Assembly (NCBI RefSeq): GCF_007859275.1
Contig: NZ_VOHC01000021.1
Coordinates: forward strand, 411,352 to 475,351
Reading direction: 5' to 3'
DNA from: Planomicrobium sp. CPCC 101079
Lineage (GTDB): Bacteria > Bacillota > Bacilli > Bacillales_A > Planococcaceae
Length of the DNA stretch: 64,000 bases
Under the pieces are notes generated by a model, which saw only the letters and a program-made list of their open reading frames with translations, had not been told where the DNA came from and did no database searches. Of the stretch, positions 17,922 to 26,947 are shown piece after piece. The first letter of the stretch is position 1; each line of letters begins with the position of its first letter. A program made the translations under genes and the position numbers.

Positions 17922-18137
17922 TTGAATTACTTCGTAGACCATAAGAAAAAGCGAATCCATAAGAGGCAATATGCTGGAGATCGCTGTGGATTTGTAGGGA
18001 CTCCCACGGATAAAAGAGAGTTTATCGATTGTGAGAAGTATATCGAGCAGCTGGAAAAAGAGGAATCTTATGAAAAATGCCCGTATTGCCAATCGCTTCA
18101 ATTAACCGTTAAAGCGCACTCAAATGTACAAGCATAG
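17922..18137 (+). CDS. hypothetical 71-residue protein with CxxC motif
   Basis: TTG start with GAAAGGAAGCG upstream. The product is basic at the N-terminus (NYFVDHKKKRIHKRQYAG) and ends with a CPYC pair; together with DRCGF and FIDC there are four cysteines, enough for a zinc site. No known family recognised. It lies 19 bases before the next unknown gene, so the two probably form an operon. Confidence 0.65.
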   Translation: MNYFVDHKKKRIHKRQYAGDRCGFVGTPTDKREFIDCEKYIEQLEKEESYEKCPYCQSLQLTVKAHSNVQA

Positions 18138-18156
18138 TTGAAAGGAGAACAGAGGC

Positions 18157-18585
18157 ATGCCTGAAAAAGAACGGATCACTCAAACCGCTGCAAAAGTCGC
18201 TGAATTGATGCAAGCAAGTTTTAACTTACAAGCCCAAAAATGCCAACTCATCATAAATCGGACATTCGATATTTTGGTAGACCAAGCACTCCTCACTTGC
18301 ACATTGGACTCAGCCATTTCATTTGAGGAATTGGCAGACAACGGAAACGCCCACAACAAAGCCGAAATCCTTCTTTTGCCTGAAGAACTTCTTGCTTTCT
18401 CCTTTACATTAAAAGAACATGCCATTCCTCTGCCTGCTGACTGCCACCAGAAATTGACGGCAAACCTTCGGCTCATATCGTACCGCATTGAAACAATGGA
18501 GCCTCCTGAACATTTCGCCAGCCGCCTTTCAGCAGCGTTTAAAACGATAGAGCCTCTCGAAAACCATATAATATCGCTTTACTGA
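18157..18585 (+). CDS. hypothetical 142-residue protein
   Basis: ATG with GAAAGGAGAACAGAGG upstream. Predominantly helical, soluble, no signal or membrane segment. It starts MPEKERITQTAAKVAELM and ends ENHIISLY. I do not recognise it. Cotranscription with the 71-residue gene is likely from the short gap. No terminator is obvious right after it. Confidence 0.7.
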   Translation: MPEKERITQTAAKVAELMQASFNLQAQKCQLIINRTFDILVDQALLTCTLDSAISFEELADNGNAHNKAEILLLPEELLAFSFTLKEHAIPLPADCHQKLTANLRLISYRIETMEPPEHFASRLSAAFKTIEPLENHIISLY

Positions 18586-18698
18586 CAAATAATTTTCTTC
18601 GAGTTTTTATGTTTATTCCGAAAAAAATCGGGAATACTTTGTATTGGTTATAATGACAACGGGATGAAACCTCTTGAGATGGAGATGAACGTTCAATT

Positions 18699-19061
18699 AT
18701 GTTGGTTCGATATAAGAAATCATGTGAAAAAATCGCTATGGGATTGTTATCTTTTATGCCCAAAGAGCGAGAACTGAAAAAGCTAAAAGAAACGATGAAT
18801 ATATATCAAACAAATCCAAATTGGCACCTATTCCTTTGGAAAGAAGGAGAAGCATTTGTTGGCTTAGTCGGTATTGAAGTAGCTGATGGCCATTTTACGC
18901 TTCAGCATATTTCCGTAAACCCATCTTTCCATGGCGAAGGAATCGGCCACGCCATGGTAGAAAAAATCCAGCAATTAATGCCGGCCCAGCAAATGCGCGG
19001 CACAACGTGTACCGAGGCCTTCTTGAAAAAATGTTCTGAAGCAAAATTAGCGTTAATATAA
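18699..19061 (+). CDS. ribT: RibT-like GNAT acetyltransferase
   Basis: 120 residues, very close in pattern to RibT of B. subtilis (124 aa): MLVRYKKSCEKIAMGLLSFM at the N-terminus, LFLWKEGE in the middle, and the acetyl-CoA site HISVNPSFHGEGIGHAMV. In B. subtilis ribT is the last gene of the riboflavin operon; its substrate is not established. Here it is alone, followed directly by a terminator, with no rib genes near. Ribosome site is weak (GGAG 14 bases upstream). The similarity to RibT is my recognition, not a search result. Confidence 0.8.
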   Translation: MLVRYKKSCEKIAMGLLSFMPKERELKKLKETMNIYQTNPNWHLFLWKEGEAFVGLVGIEVADGHFTLQHISVNPSFHGEGIGHAMVEKIQQLMPAQQMRGTTCTEAFLKKCSEAKLALI

Positions 19062-19073
19062 TCTATTTCTTTT

Positions 19074-19104
19074 AAAAGGCTCCATTTTCAATGGAGCCTT
19101 TTCT
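19074..19104 (+). terminator. terminator of ribT
   Basis: AAAAGGCTCCATT-ttc-AATGGAGCCTTTT perfect stem with T tail. Confidence 0.92.
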
Positions 19105-19232
19105 CATTCGGCAAGCCAGGAATCCATCAAATAAATTAAGTTTTTGTACTATTTCAATTCTTCTATTGCACTTTTCAACAATATACTTTAAGCTTAAATA
19201 TATTAAGTACACAGACAATTTCATAGCTTATT

Positions 19233-19340
19233 TCTTATCAAGAGAGACGGAGGGATTTGGCCCGGTGAAGTCTCAGCAACCAGCCTGAATAGGCCACGGT
19301 GCTAATTCCAATAGGCGTATGCCTAGAAGATGAGAAGGAC
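19233..19340 (+). ncRNA. SAM-I (S-box) riboswitch aptamer
   Basis: Canonical S-box: CTTATCAAGAGAGACGGAGG opens the aptamer (P1/P2 with the kink-turn GA), then CCCGGTGAAGTCTCAGCAACC (core), CACGGTGCTAATTCC, and the closing strand GATGAGAAG. S-adenosylmethionine binding should favour the downstream terminator, lowering expression of the methyltransferase gene when SAM is plentiful. Confidence 0.96.
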
Positions 19341-19350
19341 GCTTACCGTA

Positions 19351-19388
19351 ACAGGGGCTTTCTTCTTTTGAAGAAAGCCCCTGTTTTG
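19351..19388 (+). terminator. expression-platform terminator of the S-box
   Basis: ACAGGGGCTTTCTTC-tttt-GAAGAAAGCCCCTGT followed by TTTG; located between aptamer and the gene at 19425. Confidence 0.93.
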
Positions 19389-19424
19389 TCTTTGTAAACC
19401 TAAAAAAGAAAGTAGGAATCTTTC

Positions 19425-20531
19425 ATGACTGTTATCGTCACTCAAGCACCATTCAAAGCAGACCACGTAGGAAGTTTGCTCCGCCCAGATTCAATACATA
19501 AAGCTCGGAAGGAATTTAAAGAAGGCACCATTTCAGCAGAACAATTGCGGGAAGTGGAAACAAGAGAAATCAAACGGATTGTTGACAAGCAAATTGAAGT
19601 CGGCCTTCAAGCCGTAACGGATGGCGAATTCCGCCGTACTTTTTGGCATACAGACTTTATGGCTCACATCAATGGGTTTGAGGGATATACTCCTGACCAC
19701 GGTTACAGATTTAAACATGTTGAAACGGAAGCGTACGATGTACGGAATATCGGAAAAATCTCTTTCTCTCCGGATCACCCTTTTGTTAAAGATTTTATTG
19801 AATTTAAAGAAATTGTCGCAGACCGAGCCGTCGCAAAACTGACAATTCCAAGCCCTAACCAATTTTTCAATGAAGGCATTCGAGACGTTAGCTTATATCC
19901 GGATATCGAAGTATATGCACAAGACGTGATTCAGGCATACCGAGATGCTATCAAAACTTTCTACGATGCAGGCGCTCGCTATATCCAGTTGGATGACGTT
20001 TACATTGCCGGGCTTTCTTCGCCTGATATTCCTTTTAACGACAAGCAGTATTCACGCGAATACTTGATCGATTTGGCATTGCGGGTAGCTAACGGCGTAC
20101 TGGAAGGAAAGCCTGAAGACTTGAGCGTGACTACGCATCTCTGCCGCGGCAACTACCAATCCGACTGGGCTTTTGAAGGAAGCTATGCACTGATAGCACC
20201 GACGTTGTTTGCAAAAGAACAAGTTGATGGCTTTTTCCTGGAATATGACGACGAACGCTCTGGCAGCTTCCAGCCTCTTGAACATGTCCCTAAAGGTGGC
20301 GCCAAAGTGGTTCTTGGAGTTTTCACTTCGAAACACGGTGAATTGGAAGACAAAGAACTAATCAAATCCCGCGTAAAGGAAGCAAGCCAGTTTGTGCCGC
20401 TTGAACAAATTTGTTTGTCGCCGCAATGCGGATTCGCTTCAACGCACCATGGCAATCTTCTGACAGAAGAGCAGCAATGGAATAAATTAAAATACATCGT
20501 CGACCTTTCTAAAGAAATTTTGAACGGATAA
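19425..20531 (+). CDS. cobalamin-independent methionine synthase-like protein (YxjG/YxjH type)
   Basis: 368 residues, shorter than full MetE (about 750) and corresponding to its catalytic C-terminal barrel. FKADHVGSLLRP starts the protein; YIQLDDVYIAG, THLCRGNYQSDW and LSPQCGFAST supply the zinc ligands (His, Cys, Glu, Cys) that activate homocysteine thiolate. B. subtilis yxjG and yxjH are S-box controlled paralogs, matching the riboswitch here. It probably methylates homocysteine or a related thiol; methyl donor unknown. Ribosome site is weak (TAGGAA). Confidence 0.88.
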   Translation: MTVIVTQAPFKADHVGSLLRPDSIHKARKEFKEGTISAEQLREVETREIKRIVDKQIEVGLQAVTDGEFRRTFWHTDFMAHINGFEGYTPDHGYRFKHVETEAYDVRNIGKISFSPDHPFVKDFIEFKEIVADRAVAKLTIPSPNQFFNEGIRDVSLYPDIEVYAQDVIQAYRDAIKTFYDAGARYIQLDDVYIAGLSSPDIPFNDKQYSREYLIDLALRVANGVLEGKPEDLSVTTHLCRGNYQSDWAFEGSYALIAPTLFAKEQVDGFFLEYDDERSGSFQPLEHVPKGGAKVVLGVFTSKHGELEDKELIKSRVKEASQFVPLEQICLSPQCGFASTHHGNLLTEEQQWNKLKYIVDLSKEILNG

Positions 20532-20533
20532 AG

Positions 20534-20568
20534 AAAAAATCCCTTTTCACTACGAAAAGGGATTTTTT
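20534..20568. terminator. bidirectional terminator
   Basis: AAATCCCTTTTC-acta-CGAAAAGGGATTTTTTT; serves the methyltransferase and probably the convergent malic enzyme gene. Confidence 0.9.
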
Positions 20569-20603
20569 TCTTTATTAGTGAAAGCCCATCAGTCCTGTTT
20601 GTT

Positions 20604-21821
20604 TTAAGTTTGAAGCGGCTGTGCTACTGTTTCGAAAGAATGCCGGTTTCTCGCAACGCCACTTGCTACGGCGGCTTTGGCAACCGCTTCTGCAACTGCT
20701 GGCGCTACACGCGCATCGAATGGCGGTGGAATGATAAAATCTTCGCGAATTTCCTGATCGTTCAATAATTCGGCAATGGCTTCGACCGCAGCAATTTTCA
20801 TAGCGTCGTTGATGTCGCTTGCCTGCACGTCAAGCGCTCCTCTGAATATCCCTGGAAAAGCCAATACATTATTGACTTGGTTGGGAAAATCCGAACGCCC
20901 TGTACCAACCACTTTTGCGCCCGCTTCTTTCGCAAGATGAGGCAAAATTTCAGGATTCGGATTGGCCATGGCAAAAATAATTGAATCTTTGTTCATCGAT
21001 TTGACCATTTCAGGTTTCAAGGCACCTTCAGCCGACACCCCGATGAAAACGTCAGTTCCTTGGATAACTTCATCCAATAAACCCTTCTTCTTCTCACGAT
21101 TTGTCATTCTGCCGATTTCTTCTTTATATGGGTTCATTCCATAGGTTCTCCCTTCAAAAATCGCGCCTTTCGTATCGCACATTACCATATCGGAAAAACC
21201 GTAGGAATGCAGAAGTTTGACGACTGCAATGCCGGCTGCCCCCGCTCCGTTCACTACCACTTTCGTCCCGGCTACTTTCCGCTTTGTCAGCTTTAACGCG
21301 TTAACAAGTCCAGCAAGTGTGACTATCGCTGTTCCATGCTGATCGTCGTGGAACACAGGAATATTCATCTCCTCTTTCAAGCGCTGCTCAATGATGAAAC
21401 ATGCTGGGGCTGAAATATCTTCTAAGTTCACTCCGCCAAATCCCGGTTCCAGCATTTTAACTGTTTGGATGATGGTTTCCGGATCCGTTGTATCAAGACA
21501 GATCGGGAATGCATCCACACCCGCAAAGGTTTTGAAAAGCAGCGCCTTCCCCTCCATGACCGGCAATGCCGCTGCTGGCCCTATATTGCCGAGCCCAAGG
21601 ACTGCCGTACCGTCTGTCACAACGGCTACCGTATTTCCTTTCATCGTATATTCGTAAACTTTTTCCGGTTCTTCGGCAATTTCCTTGCATGGTTCTGCAA
21701 CGCCAGGAGAATAGGCCAAGCTTAAATCACTCTGATTCTTTACTGCCACTTTCGAACGAACTTCTAATTTCCCTTGATGCTTGCGATGCAGTTGAAGAGA
21801 ATCGTTTTTCAAATTAGACAT
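20604..21821 (-). CDS. ytsJ: NAD(P)-dependent malic enzyme (YtsJ-like)
   Basis: 405 residues from the ATG at 21821 (GGGAG eight bases before); the longer frame starting at 21842 begins within the ribosome site. Very similar in layout to B. subtilis YtsJ (410 aa): LAYSPGVAEPCK, VTDGTAVLGLGNIGP, FAGVDAFPI, FHDDQHGTAIV (metal ligands) and GAGAAGIAVVKLL (nucleotide binding). It decarboxylates malate to pyruvate with NAD(P)H formation. Single gene, divergent from nothing close; no attached PTA domain, unlike MaeB of enterics. Confidence 0.94.
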   Translation of the reverse strand: MSNLKNDSLQLHRKHQGKLEVRSKVAVKNQSDLSLAYSPGVAEPCKEIAEEPEKVYEYTMKGNTVAVVTDGTAVLGLGNIGPAAALPVMEGKALLFKTFAGVDAFPICLDTTDPETIIQTVKMLEPGFGGVNLEDISAPACFIIEQRLKEEMNIPVFHDDQHGTAIVTLAGLVNALKLTKRKVAGTKVVVNGAGAAGIAVVKLLHSYGFSDMVMCDTKGAIFEGRTYGMNPYKEEIGRMTNREKKKGLLDEVIQGTDVFIGVSAEGALKPEMVKSMNKDSIIFAMANPNPEILPHLAKEAGAKVVGTGRSDFPNQVNNVLAFPGIFRGALDVQASDINDAMKIAAVEAIAELLNDQEIREDFIIPPPFDARVAPAVAEAVAKAAVASGVARNRHSFETVAQPLQT

Positions 21822-21994
21822 TGCCTCATCTCCCTTTTTCATATTTGTCTATTATAACGAATAAAATCAGAAATAAAAGATAATTTACAAATTTTTTAAA
21901 CTTTTCAGACTTTAGTATGAGACATATAAAAGCCAGGTCAATAATTGGGCTTTCCATCTTGCCGATATTTTTTCTTCTATTATTTTATTCACCA

Positions 21995-22020
21995 CAAAAC
22001 CCGCACAAAGCTGCGCGGGT
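21995..22020 (-). terminator. terminator of the secreted unknown gene
   Basis: ACCCGC...GCGGGT hairpin with TTTTG on the minus strand. Confidence 0.75.
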
Positions 22021-22033
22021 ACACTTTTCTTCT

Positions 22034-22711
22034 CTATTGTTTTTTAATGGATTCGAGGCTTGATGTGACCTTGAAAGTGTTTTTTCCTTCTTTCATGATG
22101 AATTCGCGTTTCACTTCACCAAAGCCTTTCACAAAATACGTTCTGTTAATAGCGCCATCTTTGCTTTTGCTCTCAAACACTATAGCTTTTTTGAATTTTT
22201 TGTAGGGAGTTGAAACAGCAGCATCTGTATTTACAATCTTGCGGCCATCTACGGTTTCCCCCTTTTTAATCGGGAATTTCAAGTAGACGGAAATCGGCTT
22301 TAACGCTCGTAATTGTTTTACTGTCGGATTATATTCTTTATAAAACTCCGCTTCCCATTTGACTAGTTCAACTCGGTTTTTGCTTAGGCGGTAAACCCGC
22401 AATACGACCGTTCCTCCATTATCTTCATAAAGCGCCACATGATTTTCTTTCAAATATTCTGTGCGGATAGTGAGATCAGCATATTCATTTCCTTTGCCTT
22501 CAAAATGGGCGGTTGTTCCATCTTTCATAAAATAGTCATACGCTTGAAGGCGATGAGATTTCTTGGCCACTGTGCCGATATCATTGCTGGCTGGCTGAAC
22601 TGCTGCTGTGGAAACATCTGTTTTTGCCACTGACGCCGCTGAAGGCATGCCGACAAAAGCACTTAAAAACAAGACGACTACTAAAATGCCTGCTTTCATC
22701 AAATGTTTCAT
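22034..22711 (-). CDS. secreted hypothetical protein
   Basis: 225 residues from the ATG at 22711 (RBS AAAGGAGCGGGG); an in-frame ATG at 22732 lies before that site. Sec signal: MKHLMKAGILVVVLFLSAF followed by a likely cleavage near SAA. The mature part is beta-rich and Lys-rich, with blocks such as YDYFMKDGTTAHFEG and RVYRLSKNRVELVKWEAEFY; its layout suggests an extracellular beta domain rather than an enzyme with visible catalytic residues. I do not recognise the family. Confidence 0.75.
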   Translation of the reverse strand: MKHLMKAGILVVVLFLSAFVGMPSAASVAKTDVSTAAVQPASNDIGTVAKKSHRLQAYDYFMKDGTTAHFEGKGNEYADLTIRTEYLKENHVALYEDNGGTVVLRVYRLSKNRVELVKWEAEFYKEYNPTVKQLRALKPISVYLKFPIKKGETVDGRKIVNTDAAVSTPYKKFKKAIVFESKSKDGAINRTYFVKGFGEVKREFIMKEGKNTFKVTSSLESIKKQ

Positions 22712-22784
22712 TTTTCCCCGCTCCTTTTTCAAAGTAGACGTATACCAATAAACCGGAGTTACACAAAAAATGATGAATTATAAA

Positions 22785-22826
22785 ATAAAAAACTTGGCAC
22801 CAAAGCAAAAATTCTTTGATGCCAAG
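22785..22826 (-). terminator. terminator of the 109-residue gene
   Basis: CTTGGCATCAAAG...CTTTGGTGCCAAG on the minus strand followed by GTTTTTTA. Confidence 0.88.
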
Positions 22827-22831
22827 CGCCT

Positions 22832-23161
22832 TTACATATGCAGCGACTTATCGTAGATCGGTTTCACATGAAGCTTATAATGTTTTTGCACTTCTTTAAA
22901 ATCGTAAATGCGGCCTTCACTCTCTGAACTTTCAAGCCGTTCAATGTGTTCTTCAGCCAAGTCAGCCAAGTATTTTCCGATTGCCACTTTGTTTGGATAC
23001 TTTTCTTTCACTTTCGCAATCAACGATTCATCCAGCATTTGGTTGAACGCGTAATAAACCGCCACATTGATAACTGTCAGCTCCTCTCCAGACGCATTAG
23101 AAATGATGTAATAATTTCCAAACTTATCTTTCAATAAATCCCTTTTCGCCTGAATATCCAC
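22832..23161 (-). CDS. hypothetical 109-residue protein
   Basis: GTG start at 23161 with GGAGGAG upstream; strong terminator right after the stop. Soluble, charged, no signal peptide: MDIQAKRDLLKDKFGNYYII opens it, followed by a helical region with AVYYAFNQMLDESLIAK and a basic C-terminus. I do not recognise the family. Confidence 0.72.
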   Translation of the reverse strand: MDIQAKRDLLKDKFGNYYIISNASGEELTVINVAVYYAFNQMLDESLIAKVKEKYPNKVAIGKYLADLAEEHIERLESSESEGRIYDFKEVQKHYKLHVKPIYDKSLHM

Positions 23162-23459
23162 AGTAATCTCCTCCTTTGATCTCTTTTCTCTTTTACCCGT
23201 TTTTTTATAGAATTAGACCTGGCGAAAATTTTACTAAACCGCATTTTCTGAAAAACAAGTGAAAGCAGAATGTGGAGCTTCATAGATAAATTGTTTTTGG
23301 CACTTTAGCGTTCTCAAGATTTAAAGAATCTTGAAGACTCATTTCATATAATCTATAGCGTTTCGTCTTTTTTAAACACATTAGCAGCTAAAAAAATAAC
23401 CTGTATAGAAAAATATCTACACAGGACAAAGAACTTTATTCTTTTATCAGACTGTGTGG

Positions 23460-24041
23460 TTATTCGAAATCAACCCGTACACTTTCAGTTTTCATCACAT
23501 ACCGAACTGTCCACAAAAGAACTTTCATATCCAATTGAAAACTCCTATTTCTCACATAATAAGAATCAAAAGCCACTTTTTCAAAATTAGAAATAAAATC
23601 GTGTCCTTTCACTTGAGTAAAGCCTGTGAGGCCTGGCACCAAATTGTTCACACCCATTTCTTCCCGCATTCGAATGAGTTCGTATTGGTCATAAGGCGCG
23701 GGTCGCGGACCAACAAAAGACATCTCGCCACACAGTATATTCATAAGTTGAGGCAATTCGTCCAAGCTTGTTTTGCGCAGCCACCTGCCATACCGTGTAA
23801 CATCATCTTTCATGTTTAAAGGGTTCTCTGTTGATCCATCAAGCGTATGCAAATTCATCGTGCGGAACTTGTAGATTTCGAATGTTTTACCTTCCTTGCC
23901 AATCCGTTTTTCCCGGAACAAAACAGGGCCATTAGAGTCCACTTTAATAATAAGCGCTATAGTAAAAAAAAGTGGACTGAGGAGAGTGAGTGCAATCAAT
24001 GATATGCAAAGATCAAATACCCTTTTAGAGATTCCATACAT
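23460..24041 (-). CDS. priming bacterial sugar transferase (EpsL/PglC type)
   Basis: 193 residues from the ATG at 24041 (RBS GGGAGAGG); a slightly longer frame begins at 24056. One membrane hairpin (residues about 12-35) then the cytosolic catalytic domain: LFREKRIGKEGKTFEIYKFR, the DE-L-P-Q motif in SLDELPQLMNIL, and SFVGPRPAPYDQYEL. It loads a sugar-1-phosphate onto undecaprenyl phosphate and so primes a surface polymer. It is the last gene of the exopolysaccharide block. Confidence 0.93.
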   Translation of the reverse strand: MYGISKRVFDLCISLIALTLLSPLFFTIALIIKVDSNGPVLFREKRIGKEGKTFEIYKFRTMNLHTLDGSTENPLNMKDDVTRYGRWLRKTSLDELPQLMNILCGEMSFVGPRPAPYDQYELIRMREEMGVNNLVPGLTGFTQVKGHDFISNFEKVAFDSYYVRNRSFQLDMKVLLWTVRYVMKTESVRVDFE

Positions 24042-24079
24042 TTTATCCTCTCCCAATAATAGAAATAAATGCGTTCATC

Positions 24080-25270
24080 TCAGGAGAATAATTTTTTCAG
24101 ATTGTTTATTACTCGATCTTGATGCGCCTTGCTCAAACTCGAACTAGAAGGAAGGCATAGTCCTTGCTCAAACAGTACATCACTAGTCGGTTTTTCATCT
24201 CCTGCTGTGAAAAATAAACAGTCTTTGAAAATCGGCTGCTGATGCAACGGTTTCCAGACATGGCGCGTTTCAATATTTTCGGCACTTAATGCAGACATGA
24301 CGTCGCTTGGTGTCACTGAAGACAAATGGGGATCTATTGTCAGAACGGACAACCACCTGTTGGAATAAGTTCCTTCAAGTTCAGGCTGGAATTTTATAGC
24401 CCTAATTCCGCTTAATCCCTCTTCATATGCCCTATAGACGCTCCTTCTTGCGGCAACTCGGTCTTCTATGACTTCCAACTGCGCCCTTCCAATCCCTGCT
24501 AGGATATTACTCATGCGATAGTTAAAGCCTATTTTGCTATGTTGGTAATAAGGAGCTGGATCTTTTGCTTGAGATGCCAAGAACTTTGTGTATTCAATTG
24601 CATTTAAATCGTTCGAAACAAGCATGCCTCCGCCTGAAGTTGTAATAATTTTGTTTCCATTAAAAGAAAAGACGCCGAATTTTCCTAAGGTTCCACTTTT
24701 CTTCCCTTTATATGTTGACCCTAAAGACTCTGCCGCATCTTCGATAACCGGCACTTCATACTCATCGCATATTGCAAGCAATTCGTCCATTTTGGCACTT
24801 TGGCCATATAAATTCACGACAATAACAGCTTTTGGGATTTTCCCTTTTCTAGCAACCTGCTCAAACGCTTTTCGCAAAGCTATAGGAGACATATTCCAGG
24901 TTTCATCTTCCGAATCAATGAATACTGGCTCAGCTCCAACATAAAAGATGGGGTTAGCACTTGCTGCAAAAGTTAAGCTCGAACAAAACACCAGATCCCC
25001 TTTGCCTATACCGAGCAGCTGCAAAGAGAGGTGGATGGCTGCAGTCCCAGAAGAAAGTGCCGCTCCGCCTTTTACTCCAACATACGCTGCAAGTTCTTGT
25101 TCAAAGTGATTGATATTCGGACCGATAGGAGCAATCCAGTTTGTATCGAAAGCTTCATTGATGTATTTTTTTTCTTTTCCTGTCATATGAGGAATTGATA
25201 AGGAGATATGTTCTTTGGTTTCGCTTTTAGATATATAGATTGTTTTTTGATCTATCGGCAATAGTTTCAT
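24080..25270 (-). CDS. DegT/DnrJ/EryC1/StrS-family sugar aminotransferase
   Basis: 396 residues. PLP-dependent sugar aminotransferase: GGAALSSGTAAIHLSLQLLG, VIEDAAESLGSTYKG, and FSFNGNKIITTSGGGML, whose Lys (about residue 206) holds PLP; FNYRMSNILAGIGRAQLE follows. With the 4,6-dehydratase at 26948 it fits production of a 4-amino-4,6-dideoxy sugar nucleotide, as PglF and PglE do. The usual acetyltransferase (PglD/EpsM) is not seen in the 38-base gap to the sugar transferase. Confidence 0.93.
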   Translation of the reverse strand: MKLLPIDQKTIYISKSETKEHISLSIPHMTGKEKKYINEAFDTNWIAPIGPNINHFEQELAAYVGVKGGAALSSGTAAIHLSLQLLGIGKGDLVFCSSLTFAASANPIFYVGAEPVFIDSEDETWNMSPIALRKAFEQVARKGKIPKAVIVVNLYGQSAKMDELLAICDEYEVPVIEDAAESLGSTYKGKKSGTLGKFGVFSFNGNKIITTSGGGMLVSNDLNAIEYTKFLASQAKDPAPYYQHSKIGFNYRMSNILAGIGRAQLEVIEDRVAARRSVYRAYEEGLSGIRAIKFQPELEGTYSNRWLSVLTIDPHLSSVTPSDVMSALSAENIETRHVWKPLHQQPIFKDCLFFTAGDEKPTSDVLFEQGLCLPSSSSLSKAHQDRVINNLKKLFS

Positions 25271-25482
25271 AATACATCCCTCAAGTCATTTTTCATTTTT
25301 TTCTCTCCTTCATAGTCATTTGGGCAAATCGTATTGATGATTTAAAAATCATTAAGTCAGTTATTTTAACCTAGTGAATTTAACTTTATGAGAAGACTGA
25401 TTACTTATCTTAATTTTCAGAAAATAGAAATCAGGTTTTATAACTTCTGCAATAAATCCGCGAACATGGTAAATGCCTATCA

Positions 25483-26862
25483 CTAACAAAGATACTTTCT
25501 ACTCGCCACATTGTTTACAACCAAGTGAAAATCTTTTTCTGTTAGATATGGAATTTCGTCAACAATACGAATATTGAAAGTCATATCTCTTCCGAAAAGA
25601 TATTCCATGGTGTTATGTATCGATTCAGTAATAGCATTTGTATAATTTTCTGTTCCTTCAATAAGCACATCAATTGATTCCTCTGAATTTTGTATAAACT
25701 GAATTTTGTTTATCCCTTCAGGGAAATTGCTCCAGATCCTAGAGAAGTATATTGAAGTGAGCTTTCCGTTGCTTTTTGATTGAAGATACTCAGGAACACT
25801 GGTATTAATGTATTCGATAACTGGGTGTATTGAGCCGCACTCACATTTTGTCTGATTCTTTATTAGCTTTAATTCGTCTCCAATGTTATAGCGAATAAGT
25901 GGTGTACCTTGAGTAGTGAAACAAGTAACAATCATATCTCCTTCTACTGAAGACTCTAATACTCCGGAAAATAGATTATAATGCAGTTTTCCTTTAACGC
26001 ATTCCGAGATAAGGGGCACACCTTCCGACGAAAAATATTGATCACGGATGGGACATCCGAAAGCTTCTTCAATTTCCCTTCGGTGGTGCGAATAGAGTTT
26101 TTCGTAAACAGTAAAGATAGCAATAGGCTTAAATGATAGAATGACTTTGTTTTTGTTGATATATTTAGCAATTTCGAAAAGAGCTGAGGGTAGACCATCG
26201 ATAAAGTCGGGCTTGTACTCCTCCAAGTCCGAAACAAATAATTCAGCATTTTGTTCTGAACAGTAATGGGCTGAATACAGTCTTTGCTTCATATAAAAGT
26301 TATTTCTCCACAGCAAATTTTTTTGCTGTTTCGTAGGGATGAGCCATCTCGAACTAAATGAAGCACGTTTCATTTCCAAATTAATAGCACCGTGCTGTTT
26401 TCTGAAAAAATCACGAAGTGCTATTCTTTTTTGAATATCCTCTTTAGTAAAAAGAAATTTAAGTGGTTTACCCGTTTTATTAGATGCCAAAATCCTAATT
26501 ATTGAACTTCTATGATTCGTATGGATAAAATTAATGTTTTTCTCTAATGTTTCTTTATCAAGAACTGGCAGCTTTTTTAGATCTTCTATTGTTTGTATTT
26601 CTGCTATATCAATTCCTTTATAGAATTCTTTATAAAAAGGACTATTATTTACAGCATGCTGAATAAGTTTGCGCAGTTCCTTCTCTTGGTACTTGCGAAC
26701 CTCTTCTTCCTTTAAATGATTTTTATTGGCAAGTTCAATTAAATGGGAATAATAAACATCGCCGTACACATTTTTTGTCTTTCTATAACCCTCAAGACTA
26801 AGTAATATATTTTGTAAAAAAACAGGAGCTTTTTCATATACTCGTCTCTGCAAGTTATGCAT
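25483..26862 (-). CDS. CapK/PaaK-like adenylate-forming protein
   Basis: 459 residues; ATG at 26862 sits 8 bases from AGGAGG, whereas the ATG at 26868 is only 2 bases away. Family marks are LQRRVYEKAPVFLQN at the start, FYKEFYKG, FSSEGVPLISEC and PLIRYNIGDEL with CECGS before it, as in the phenylacetate-CoA-ligase-like CapK proteins of capsule loci. The P-loop-like segment is ASNKTGKPLKF rather than the usual SSGTTGKP, so activity is uncertain. By eye it is more A/T-rich than its neighbours, which may mean transfer. Role in EPS synthesis is from location. Confidence 0.8.
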   Translation of the reverse strand: MHNLQRRVYEKAPVFLQNILLSLEGYRKTKNVYGDVYYSHLIELANKNHLKEEEVRKYQEKELRKLIQHAVNNSPFYKEFYKGIDIAEIQTIEDLKKLPVLDKETLEKNINFIHTNHRSSIIRILASNKTGKPLKFLFTKEDIQKRIALRDFFRKQHGAINLEMKRASFSSRWLIPTKQQKNLLWRNNFYMKQRLYSAHYCSEQNAELFVSDLEEYKPDFIDGLPSALFEIAKYINKNKVILSFKPIAIFTVYEKLYSHHRREIEEAFGCPIRDQYFSSEGVPLISECVKGKLHYNLFSGVLESSVEGDMIVTCFTTQGTPLIRYNIGDELKLIKNQTKCECGSIHPVIEYINTSVPEYLQSKSNGKLTSIYFSRIWSNFPEGINKIQFIQNSEESIDVLIEGTENYTNAITESIHNTMEYLFGRDMTFNIRIVDEIPYLTEKDFHLVVNNVASRKYLC

Positions 26863-26947
26863 CCACATATCCTCCTAATTGGATTTCGATTACATCAAGT
26901 GAGTATAATTAGAGATATCTCTCTCTTTCAGTAGAAATTTGTTTGTT

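Noticed and set aside
23162..23459. Weak hairpin at 23399-23427 as terminator of the EPS operon
   Set aside because: Arms are imperfect and the T-run is not immediately after the stem; left out of the feature list.
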